Shown: in pieces, positions 1 to 5,328 of the stretch
How positions within the stretch are numbered: the first letter of the stretch is position 1
How the letters are laid out: every line of letters starts with the position of its first letter
Program-made: the position numbers and the translations under genes
The notes under the pieces: generated by a model
Databases searched by the model: none
Seen by the model: only the letters and a program-made list of their open reading frames with translations
What the model was told of the DNA's origin: nothing
Source: JAVVFH01 sp032250585
Lineage (GTDB): Bacteria > Pseudomonadota > Gammaproteobacteria > Xanthomonadales > SZUA-36
DNA: 5,480 nt
Assembly: GCA_032250585.1 (NCBI GenBank)
Contig: JAVVFH010000234.1
Location: 1 to 5,480, forward strand
Reading direction: 5' to 3'

Positions 1-54
1 ATCGGCATCGGGCAAACCTGAGCAATCGTCTTTCGCGGTGTAGCGCGCAATTGA

Positions 55-1209
55 CAATGCGGCATCCACCGCATCACGCACGGCCTGACGCGAAAAGTCC
101 GAGGTGCTGGCGTTGCCGCGCTGCTGGCCGAACCGGTCTACCGCCGCCATCTCGACGCGCACGGCGCCCGCCAGGTGGTCATGGTGGGGTATTCCGACAG
201 CAGCAAGGACAGCGGCATCGTCGCTTCGCGCTGGGCGTTGCAGGAGGCGCAGCAGCGCCTGGTGACCGTCGGGACAGAGCACGGCGTGGAAGTGCTGTTC
301 TTCCACGGCCGGGGCGGCACGGTCAGCCGCGGTGGCGGCAATCTGGTGCAGGGTATTCTCGGCGCACCGCCCGGCACGGTGAACGGCTACCTGCGCCTTA
401 CCGAGCAGGGCGAGGTGATCAACCAGAAGTACGGCGTGCGGTTCCTCGCGCTGCGCAACCTCGAGTTGGTGACGGGCGCTACGCTGATGCACAGCCTCGA
501 TACCGGCGCGGCCTCTTTTGGCCGCGAGGAAGCGGAAATCCTGTCGTTCATGGCGCGCGTATCGCGCGACACGTTCCGCTCACTGGTCTACGAGGAGCCG
601 GATTTTCCCGAATATTTCCGCAGCAGTACGCCGCTCGACGTCATCGAGCGCCTGAACATCGGCTCGCGGCCGGCCGCGCGGCGTTCCGGGGCCGGCATCG
701 AGAACCTGCGCGCGATTCCCTGGGTGTTTTCCTGGGCGCAGGTGCGGGTCGGCTTGCCGGGCGTGTACGGTTTCGGCACGGCGCTGGACCAGGCCATGGC
801 GCGCTTCGGTGCGGAGCGGCTGCGCGAACTGCTGGAACGTCGCCTGTTTTTCCGCGCCCTGGTGGGCGATGTCGAGATGGTGCTGGCAAAATCCGAACTG
901 GAACTGGGCCGCCGCTATTCGATGCTGGCGGCGCCGGCGCTGCGGCGGCATTTCGACACCATCGCAGCGGAATTCGAACTCGCCCGCCGCCGCGTGCTGG
1001 AACTGAAGGAGTTGGACCGCTTGCTTGACGACCAGCCGGTTTTGCAGCGCAACATCCGCTTGCGCAATCCCTACGTCGATCCGCTGCACCTGCTGCAGAT
1101 CGATTTGCTGCGGCGCTGGCGCAGCGGCGAGCGCAGGGACGACGGCCTGCTGGACGCGCTCAGGGCCAGCGTCAACGGCATTGCGCTCGGCATCCAGAAT
1201 ACCGGTTGA
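55..1209 (+). CDS. ppc: Phosphoenolpyruvate carboxylase, C-terminal part (5' partial)
   Basis: PEP carboxylase adds bicarbonate to phosphoenolpyruvate to make oxaloacetate, the cytosolic anaplerotic reaction that feeds the TCA cycle. About 345 residues of a normally ~880-950-residue protein are present. Family signatures in order are GYSDSSKD (from ~187), the catalytic loop FHGRGG (301-318), TEQGEVINQKYG (~400-435), a GSRPAARR segment (~660) and the invariant C-terminal ending NTG before the stop. Counterparts of the four aspartate-inhibition residues of the E. coli enzyme (R587, K773, R832, N881) appear as Arg at 310, Lys at 889, Arg at 1063 and Asn at 1198, so feedback inhibition by aspartate is likely (family knowledge). 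The given start is only the edge of the open frame after an in-frame TGA at 52-54. Clear homology starts near 115, and the true start lies outside the window. The product call is secure; the first ~60 bases of the feature are doubtful. Confidence 0.93.
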   Translation, partial: QCGIHRITHGLTRKVRGAGVAALLAEPVYRRHLDAHGARQVVMVGYSDSSKDSGIVASRWALQEAQQRLVTVGTEHGVEVLFFHGRGGTVSRGGGNLVQGILGAPPGTVNGYLRLTEQGEVINQKYGVRFLALRNLELVTGATLMHSLDTGAASFGREEAEILSFMARVSRDTFRSLVYEEPDFPEYFRSSTPLDVIERLNIGSRPAARRSGAGIENLRAIPWVFSWAQVRVGLPGVYGFGTALDQAMARFGAERLRELLERRLFFRALVGDVEMVLAKSELELGRRYSMLAAPALRRHFDTIAAEFELARRRVLELKELDRLLDDQPVLQRNIRLRNPYVDPLHLLQIDLLRRWRSGERRDDGLLDALRASVNGIALGIQNTG

Positions 1210-1231
1210 GCCGCTTGTGGGTTCAGCTGAC

Positions 1232-1254
1232 GCGAACAGCGACTTCCGCTGCGC
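1232..1254 (+). other. Small imperfect hairpin between ppc and the lyase gene
   Basis: CAGCG (1237-1241) and CGCTG (1247-1251) form a 5-bp stem around ACTTC. It can be lengthened by GCG (1232-1234) pairing with CGC (1252-1254) across a two-base bulge. No T-run follows, so it is not a convincing intrinsic terminator, and ppc and the lyase gene could be co-transcribed. It ends two bases before the AGGAG at 1257 and might influence initiation there. It is weak and could be chance in GC-rich DNA. Confidence 0.2.
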
Positions 1255-1256
1255 AC

Positions 1257-1315
1257 AGGAGCAAGCCATGTCGAGAAAACGAATGAAGCGATGGGAGCCG
1301 GCGCCGTGGTGCTGA
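1257..1315 (+). CDS. Possible 15-codon leader ORF with its own ribosome binding site (ORF 1268-1315)
   Basis: A good Shine-Dalgarno AGGAG (1257-1261) lies six bases before an ATG at 1268. That ATG opens a 15-codon frame, MSRKRMKRWEPAPWC, ending in TGA at 1313-1315. The frame is out of register with the lyase gene and overlaps its first eight codons. The peptide is basic and matches nothing I recognise. It may be a translated leader whose ribosomes re-initiate on the lyase gene (translational coupling). Alternatively, it may be the real N-terminus of the lyase separated by a one-base indel: adding one base near 1300-1312 would join the frames. It could also be chance, although the spacing and quality of the ribosome site argue mildly against that. 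The feature span includes the ribosome site. Confidence 0.3.
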
Positions 1316-2190
1316 AATCCCTGTTGTTCGTGCCGGGCGACAGCGAAAGGAAACTGGCCAAAAGTGCGAACATTCCGGCCGATGCGCTGGTGCTCGACCT
1401 CGAGGATTCCGTGGCCGGGGAAAACAAGACCAGGGCGCGCGGCCTGGTGCGGGAATTGCTCGATTCGCAGGCGGGTGAGCGGCACTGCCAGCTGTGGGTG
1501 CGCATCAACCCCATCACGCACGCGGCCGCCGGCGCCGACCTGGCGGCGGTCATGGCGGGACGGCCGGATGGCATCGTGCTGCCGAAAACCCGTTCGCCAA
1601 ACGACGTCGAACTGCTGGGACAGCGTCTCGGGGTGTACGAGGCGGAACACGACTTCAAGGTAGGCTCCACCCGCATCCTGCCGGTGGCAACGGAAACGCC
1701 CGAGGCGATTTTCTCGCTCGGCGAGTATCGCCGCTGTGGCAAACGCCTGGCCGGCCTGACCTGGGGCGCCGAAGACCTCGGCGCGGCAGTCGGCGCGCTG
1801 AGTAACCGCGACGCGGCAGGCCGTTGGACCACCCCGTTCCAGATGGTGCGAAACCTCTGCCTGTTCGCGGCGCATGCCGCCGGGGTGGAAGCGATCGATA
1901 CCATCCACGTCGATTTTCGCGACGAGCAGGGTCTGGCAACCGCCTGTGCCGAAGCCCGGCGGGACGGCTTCAGTGGCAAACTGGCGATTCACCCGGCGCA
2001 GGTAGAAGTCATCAATCGCGCCTTCACGCCCAATGCCGAAGAAATTGCCCGCGCGCGCCGAATCGTGGAACTGTTTGCGGCGAATCCCGGCGCGGGGACG
2101 CTGGCGCTGGACGGCGTCATGCTGGACGAGCCGCACCTCAAACAGGCCCGCAAGATACTGGCTCTGGCCGAATGCGGCTGCCCGCAATAG
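1291..2190 (+). CDS. HpcH/HpaI aldolase / citrate lyase beta (CitE)-family CoA-ester lyase
   Basis: This 299-residue protein belongs to the TIM-barrel CitE/HpcH family, whose members cleave or form acyl-CoA esters such as citryl-, malyl- or citramalyl-CoA with a bound Mg2+. Visible signatures are SLLFVPGDSERKLAKS (~10-25), VLDLEDSVAGENK (~34-46), WVRIN (69-73) with Arg71 as probable CoA/substrate ligand, DGIVLPKT (93-100), ATETPEA (133-139) with Glu135 a likely Mg2+ ligand, WGAEDLGA (158-165) with Glu161/Asp162 at the second metal position, IHVDFRDEQGL (205-215) and KLAIHPAQV (230-238). The length is normal for a stand-alone member. No citrate lyase alpha, gamma or accessory genes lie alongside, so a lone malyl-CoA or citramalyl-CoA lyase is more plausible than a citrate lyase subunit; the exact substrate cannot be told. 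The start is uncertain: ATG 1291 has a poor ribosome site, GTG 1306 and GTG 1309 are alternatives, and homology begins at about residue 9. Confidence 0.87.
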   Translation: MGAGAVVLKSLLFVPGDSERKLAKSANIPADALVLDLEDSVAGENKTRARGLVRELLDSQAGERHCQLWVRINPITHAAAGADLAAVMAGRPDGIVLPKTRSPNDVELLGQRLGVYEAEHDFKVGSTRILPVATETPEAIFSLGEYRRCGKRLAGLTWGAEDLGAAVGALSNRDAAGRWTTPFQMVRNLCLFAAHAAGVEAIDTIHVDFRDEQGLATACAEARRDGFSGKLAIHPAQVEVINRAFTPNAEEIARARRIVELFAANPGAGTLALDGVMLDEPHLKQARKILALAECGCPQ

Positions 2191-2212
2191 CGAAGCGGTT
2201 ATTTCGCGCGTG

Positions 2213-2236
2213 GATAAGCGCACAGTTCGCTTTATC
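2213..2236 (+). other. Imperfect hairpin downstream of the lyase gene
   Basis: GATAAGCG (2213-2220) can pair with CGCTTTATC (2228-2236) with one bulged T, around a seven-base loop, 22 bases after the lyase stop codon. There is no downstream T-tract, so it is a poor intrinsic terminator. It could be a 3'-end stabilising structure or a dyad overlapping the -35 region of the presumed rhlE promoter. Nothing else recognisable lies between the lyase gene and that promoter. Confidence 0.3.
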
Positions 2237-2255
2237 TGGTGGCATGGGGTATGAT
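2226..2255 (+). promoter_or_regulatory. Probable sigma70-type promoter for rhlE
   Basis: A TATGAT -10 box (2250-2255, five of six consensus bases) sits in a GC-rich surround. The best -35 hexamer is weak: TTCGCT at 2226-2231 with an 18-base spacer. Transcription would start near 2262, giving rhlE a leader of about 135 bases. The -10 is the convincing part. The 207 bases between the lyase gene and rhlE otherwise hold no ORF with a ribosome binding site. Confidence 0.45.
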
Positions 2256-2352
2256 CGCCCCGGCTTGGCACAATCGGTCTGCGCCATAGCCTTCGCAGTC
2301 ATTCCTTCCGGACCACTTCGAATCCCAAACAACCCCTTCTGCCTGGACCGTC

Positions 2353-2371
2353 CCGGACCCGAGTCGTCCGG
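2353..2371 (+). promoter_or_regulatory. Stem-loop in the rhlE 5' leader
   Basis: CCGGAC (2353-2358) and GTCCGG (2366-2371) form a perfect six-base-pair GC-rich stem with a seven-base loop, ending 11 bases before the rhlE ribosome site AGGAG (2383-2387). A second CCGGAC copy at 2308-2313 could compete for the same 3' arm, giving two mutually exclusive pairings. Leaders of DEAD-box helicase genes are sometimes long and structured and serve cold-shock or self-regulation. That role here is inference from position only. Confidence 0.35.
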
Positions 2372-2397
2372 CAGGCCGATCCAGGAGTAATATAACC

Positions 2398-3639
2398 ATG
2401 TCTTTTGATACGCTTGGCCTGCGGGCCGAACTCGTTCGTGCTGTCTCCGAACAGGGTTACACCGAGGCGACCCCCATTCAGCGCCAGGCCATCCCCGTCA
2501 TTCTGCAGGGTCGCGACGTACTGGCCAGTGCCCAGACCGGCACCGGCAAGACCGCTGGTTTCGCCTTGCCGTTGCTGCAGCGGATGGGCGCGGACGCCCC
2601 CGCGAAGGGCGCGCACCGCCCCGTGCGCTGCCTGATTCTCACACCCACCCGTGAGCTGGCGGCCCAGGTCGGAGCCAGCATGGAAACCTACGGCCGGCAC
2701 CTGTCGCTGAAATCCGCAGTGATCTTCGGCGGCGTCAAGATCGGGCCGCAAATCCAGCAGTTGCGCCGCGGCGTGGACACCGTGGTGGCTACCCCCGGGC
2801 GCCTGCTCGATCACATCGGCCAGAAAACGCTGGATCTGTCCAGCGTGGAATACCTGGTGCTGGACGAAGCCGATCGCATGCTGGACATGGGTTTTATTCG
2901 CGACATTCGCCGCATTCTCGCCCTGCTGCCCGGGCAGCGCCAGAACCTGATGTTTTCGGCGACCTTTTCGGCCGAAATCCGCAAGCTGGCCGACGGTTTG
3001 CTGCACCATCCCGAGTTCATTGAGGTCGCGCGCCGCAATACCACGGCGGAAGGCGTTTCGCAGGTGGTTCACCCGGTCGACAGCAAGCGCAAGCGCGAAC
3101 TGCTGTCGCACATGGTGGGCACGCAGAACTGGCGCCGCGTGCTCGTGTTCACGCGCACCAAGCATGGTGCCAATCGTCTGTCGAAGCAGTTGGAGCAGGA
3201 TGGGATCACCAGCCTGGCGATTCATGGCAACAAGACACAGTCCGCGCGCACGCGGGCGCTGGCCGAGTTCAAGGCCGGCGACGTACGTGTGCTGGTGGCG
3301 ACCGACATTGCGGCCCGTGGGCTGGACATCGACTCGCTGCCGCACGTGGTCAATTTCGACCTGCCGCAGGTACCCGAGGACTACGTACACCGCATCGGCC
3401 GGACCGGCCGGGCGGGCAAGGAAGGGCGGGCGGTGTCGCTGGTCTGTATCGACGAGACAAAATTGCTGGTGGATATCGAGCGCGTGCTGAAGCGGGCCTT
3501 GCCGAAGAAGATCGTGCCGGGCTTTCAGCCCGATCCCTCGATTCGCGCCGAGCCGATCCAGAACGGGCAGAACCGGTCCGGGCGCGGGCGCTCAAGCCCT
3601 CGCCAGGGCCGCGGCGGTGGGCAGTCCCGACGCGCCTGA
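2398..3639 (+). CDS. rhlE: DEAD-box ATP-dependent RNA helicase, RhlE type
   Basis: This cytosolic RNA helicase uses ATP to unwind short RNA duplexes; RhlE-type proteins act in ribosome assembly and RNA turnover, with growth effects mainly in the cold (family knowledge). All core motifs are intact in its 413 residues: Q motif around GYTEATPIQ (20-28), motif I AQTGTGKT (45-52), PTRELA (83-88), TPGR (132-135), DEAD (156-159), SAT (187-189), ARGLD (306-310) and HRIGRTGRAG (331-340). The start MSFDTLGL is typical of RhlE. The tail from about 385 is rich in Gly, Arg, Ser and Gln, disordered and basic, as expected for an RNA-binding extension. ATG 2398 is preceded by AGGAG (2383-2387) at a ten-base spacing. 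It appears monocistronic, with its own promoter upstream and a REP-like hairpin after the stop. DbpA or SrmB are less likely because neither their C-terminal RNA-binding domain nor their N-terminal pattern is seen. Confidence 0.94.
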   Translation: MSFDTLGLRAELVRAVSEQGYTEATPIQRQAIPVILQGRDVLASAQTGTGKTAGFALPLLQRMGADAPAKGAHRPVRCLILTPTRELAAQVGASMETYGRHLSLKSAVIFGGVKIGPQIQQLRRGVDTVVATPGRLLDHIGQKTLDLSSVEYLVLDEADRMLDMGFIRDIRRILALLPGQRQNLMFSATFSAEIRKLADGLLHHPEFIEVARRNTTAEGVSQVVHPVDSKRKRELLSHMVGTQNWRRVLVFTRTKHGANRLSKQLEQDGITSLAIHGNKTQSARTRALAEFKAGDVRVLVATDIAARGLDIDSLPHVVNFDLPQVPEDYVHRIGRTGRAGKEGRAVSLVCIDETKLLVDIERVLKRALPKKIVPGFQPDPSIRAEPIQNGQNRSGRGRSSPRQGRGGGQSRRA

Positions 3640-3653
3640 GCGCTGTCGGGGAG

Positions 3654-3676
3654 TGCAGGAGCGGCTTCAGCCGCGA
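3654..3676 (+). repeat. REP-like palindromic element
   Basis: The core GGAGCGGCTTCAGCCGCG contains a perfect six-base-pair stem, GCGGCT (3661-3666) with AGCCGC (3669-3674), and a TC loop, preceded by a short conserved-looking GGAG head. This closely resembles the dispersed intergenic REP sequences of Pseudomonas, Stenotrophomonas and Xanthomonas relatives, which are moved by RAYT transposases (established knowledge; the resemblance is from memory). It lies 15 bases after the rhlE stop and just before the liuR promoter, the usual intergenic location. It might also help end or stabilise rhlE transcripts, but no T-run follows. Only one copy is in this window. Confidence 0.6.
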
Positions 3677-3682
3677 TTTGCA

Positions 3683-3698
3683 TTTACGTTAACGTAAA
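3683..3698 (+). promoter_or_regulatory. Perfect 16-bp palindrome, probable LiuR operator
   Basis: TTTACGTTAACGTAAA is a perfect 16-base inverted repeat in an otherwise GC-rich region. It lies 45 bases upstream of the liuR start codon and overlaps the probable -35 and spacer. A second, overlapping dyad (TAACG 3690-3694 / CGTTA 3699-3703) shares one arm, so the site contains three CGTT/AACG half-sites. MerR-family regulators bind dyads within the promoters they control, and liuR genes are typically autoregulated with the downstream liu genes. The assignment rests on position and symmetry plus my recollection that LiuR motifs are ACGT-containing palindromes. Confidence 0.72.
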
Positions 3699-3711
3699 CG
3701 TTAGTTATAAT
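3683..3711 (+). promoter_or_regulatory. Promoter of the liuRAB operon
   Basis: A consensus -10 TATAAT (3706-3711) is preceded at a 17-base spacing by TTTACG (3683-3688), a four-of-six match to the -35 consensus. An alternative -35, TTGCAT at 3678-3683, would give a 22-base spacer, too long even for a MerR-type distorted promoter. With the 17-base arrangement the palindrome covers the -35 and most of the spacer, which would suit repression by LiuR with release by an acyl-CoA intermediate. Transcription would begin near 3718, about 25 bases before liuR. Confidence 0.6.
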
Positions 3712-3742
3712 CGGGGTTCACGGTCGGCGGCAGGCCCCTCGC

Positions 3743-4123
3743 ATGGAAGGCACCTACAGCATCAGCGAACTGGCGGCGGAATTCGGCGTGACCACGCGCA
3801 CGATCCGCTTCTACGAGGAAAAGGGTCTGCTGGACCCGCGGCGTGATGGCACCCGGCGCATTTACAGCGCGGCCGACCGCACCAAGCTGCGCTTGATCCT
3901 GCGCGGCAAGCGCCTCGGCCTGAGCCTCGAGGAAAGCGCCGACATCATCCTGATGTACGGCTCCCCGGGCAATAACCGCAAGCAGCTGGAGCGCCTCATC
4001 GGGCGCATACAGGAACGGCGCCGGGAACTGGAGCGGCAGCGGAGCGATCTCGAGTCGACGCTGGAAGACCTCGGCCGGGCCGAGGCAAACTGCCGCCAGG
4101 CCCTTGCCGTGCTGGGCAACTGA
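3743..4123 (+). CDS. liuR: MerR-family transcriptional regulator of leucine catabolism, LiuR
   Basis: This 126-residue regulator has the MerR winged helix-turn-helix at the N-terminus: YSISELAAEFGVTTRTIRFYEEKGLL (about 5-30), a wing with RRIYSAADR (38-46), then RLILRGKRLGLSLEE (50-64). A long Arg/Glu-rich helix from about 79 to 115 is the dimerising coiled coil. There is no metal-binding cysteine set; the only cysteine is Cys117 near the end. That argues against metal or redox sensors and fits the LiuR class, which controls branched-chain amino acid and acyl-CoA degradation genes. Immediate linkage to liuA and liuB supports this strongly. ATG 3743 has only a weak ribosome site (GGCAGG, ~3729-3734), consistent with low expression of a regulator. 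Expected to bind the palindrome at 3683-3698. The inducer is unknown here; branched-chain acyl-CoA intermediates are a guess. Confidence 0.9.
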   Translation: MEGTYSISELAAEFGVTTRTIRFYEEKGLLDPRRDGTRRIYSAADRTKLRLILRGKRLGLSLEESADIILMYGSPGNNRKQLERLIGRIQERRRELERQRSDLESTLEDLGRAEANCRQALAVLGN

Positions 4124-4157
4124 GCGCCCGCGACGGCACGCAACGGGAGAAGAGCAC

Positions 4158-5327
4158 ATGAAAGCGCATTTCCGCTCGCTCGATTTCGATCTCGGCGAAG
4201 ACATCGACATGCTGCGCGACGCGGTCCGGCAATTCGCCGCGGCGGAGATCGCCCCGCGGGCCGCCGACATCGACCGGGACAACCTTTTTCCCGCGGATCT
4301 GTGGCGAAAAATGGGCGAGCTGGGCCTGCTGGGGATCACGGTCGAGGAAAGCTACGGCGGCAGCGGCCTGGGTTACCTGGCGCACTGTGTGGCCATGGAG
4401 GAGATCAGCCGCGCCTCTGCCGCGGTCGGCCTGTCCTACGGCGCGCATTCCAACCTGTGCGTGAATCAGATCCGCAAAAACGGCAGCGAAACCCAGAAAC
4501 GACAGTACCTGCCGGGCCTGTGCAGCGGCGAGCGGGTCGGGGCGCTGGCCATGTCCGAATCCGGTGCCGGCTCGGACGTCGTCGGCATGGGCCTGCGCGC
4601 CGCGCGCCAAAACGGCGATTATCTGCTCATCGGCAGCAAGATGTGGATCACCAACGGCCCGGAAGCGGATGTTTATGTGGTCTACGCCAAGACCGATATC
4701 GAGGCTGGTTCCAAGGGTATCACGGCCTTCATCGTCGAGCGCGACCGCCCGGGTTTCTCGCGCGGCGAAAAACTGGACAAGCTCGGCATGCGCGGCTCGA
4801 ACACCTGTGAGCTGGTTTTCGAAAATTGCCCGGTACCCGCCGACAACATCCTCGGCCGGGAAAACGGCGGGGTGGAGGTGTTGATGTCGGGGCTCGATTA
4901 CGAGCGCACCGTGCTGGCCGCCGGCCCGGTCGGCATCATGCAGGCCTGCCTGGACCTGACGCTGCCCTACGTTCACGAGCGAAAACAGTTCGGTCGCAGC
5001 ATCGGCGAGTTCCAGCTGATGCAGGCCAAGCTCGCGGACATGTACACCGAGCTCAGCGCATCGCGCGCCTACTTGTACGCGGTAGCCGCCAGTTGTGATC
5101 GCGGCCGCGAAAGCCGCAAGGACGCCGCCGGGGCGATCCTCTTCACGGCCGAGCGCGCCACACGCATGGCGCTGGAGGTGATTCAGGCGCTGGGCGGCAA
5201 CGGCTACATCAACGACTACCCGGCCGGCCGCCTGCTGCGCGACGCCAAGCTGTACGAGATCGGCGCCGGCACCTCGGAGATTCGGCGCATGCTGATCGGA
5301 CGCGAACTGTTCGAAGAGACGGCCTGA
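4158..5327 (+). CDS. liuA: Isovaleryl-CoA dehydrogenase
   Basis: This FAD flavoenzyme oxidises isovaleryl-CoA to 3-methylcrotonyl-CoA in leucine breakdown, passing electrons to electron-transfer flavoprotein. The 389-residue length is normal. Acyl-CoA dehydrogenase signatures are SESGAGSD (133-140), MWITNG (162-167), the FAD-contacting RKQFGRSIGEFQLMQ segment (~277-291), GGNGYINDYP (~349-358) and YEIGAGTSEIRR (366-377). The catalytic base identifies the subtype: the 366-377 motif lacks the Glu used by medium- and short-chain dehydrogenases, while Glu249 in GLDYERTVLAAGP matches the special position of isovaleryl-CoA dehydrogenase (human Glu254). ATG 4158 was chosen over an upstream in-frame ATG at 4104 because GGGAGA (4145-4150) sits seven bases before it, family homology starts here, and the earlier ATG lies inside liuR. 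It follows liuR by 34 bases and is separated from liuB by one base, so the three are one operon. Confidence 0.96.
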   Translation: MKAHFRSLDFDLGEDIDMLRDAVRQFAAAEIAPRAADIDRDNLFPADLWRKMGELGLLGITVEESYGGSGLGYLAHCVAMEEISRASAAVGLSYGAHSNLCVNQIRKNGSETQKRQYLPGLCSGERVGALAMSESGAGSDVVGMGLRAARQNGDYLLIGSKMWITNGPEADVYVVYAKTDIEAGSKGITAFIVERDRPGFSRGEKLDKLGMRGSNTCELVFENCPVPADNILGRENGGVEVLMSGLDYERTVLAAGPVGIMQACLDLTLPYVHERKQFGRSIGEFQLMQAKLADMYTELSASRAYLYAVAASCDRGRESRKDAAGAILFTAERATRMALEVIQALGGNGYINDYPAGRLLRDAKLYEIGAGTSEIRRMLIGRELFEETA

Positions 5328-5328
5328 C

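Noticed and set aside
51..1028. 325-codon + strand frame overlapping ppc
   Set aside because: It is an Arg/Gly/Pro-rich shadow frame of ppc with no domain, while frame 1 carries all the PEP carboxylase signatures.
2213..2236. Intrinsic terminator after the lyase gene
   Set aside because: The hairpin is imperfect and not followed by a T-run; kept only as a low-confidence structure.
580..2271. 563-codon open frame on the - strand
   Set aside because: It runs antisense across both ppc and the lyase gene, whose protein homology is unmistakable. Its translation is low-complexity (Arg, Gln, Ala, His-rich) with no recognisable domain. Long antisense frames are expected opposite GC-rich genes.
2299..3390. 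363-codon open frame on the - strand
   Set aside because: It is opposite rhlE and mirrors its codon periodicity; no motif or plausible ribosome site context.
4104..4157. Upstream in-frame ATG that would extend liuA by 18 codons
   Set aside because: It lies inside the end of liuR, lacks a ribosome site and adds an Arg-rich stretch unlike the family; ATG 4158 has a good site and matches the normal N-terminus.
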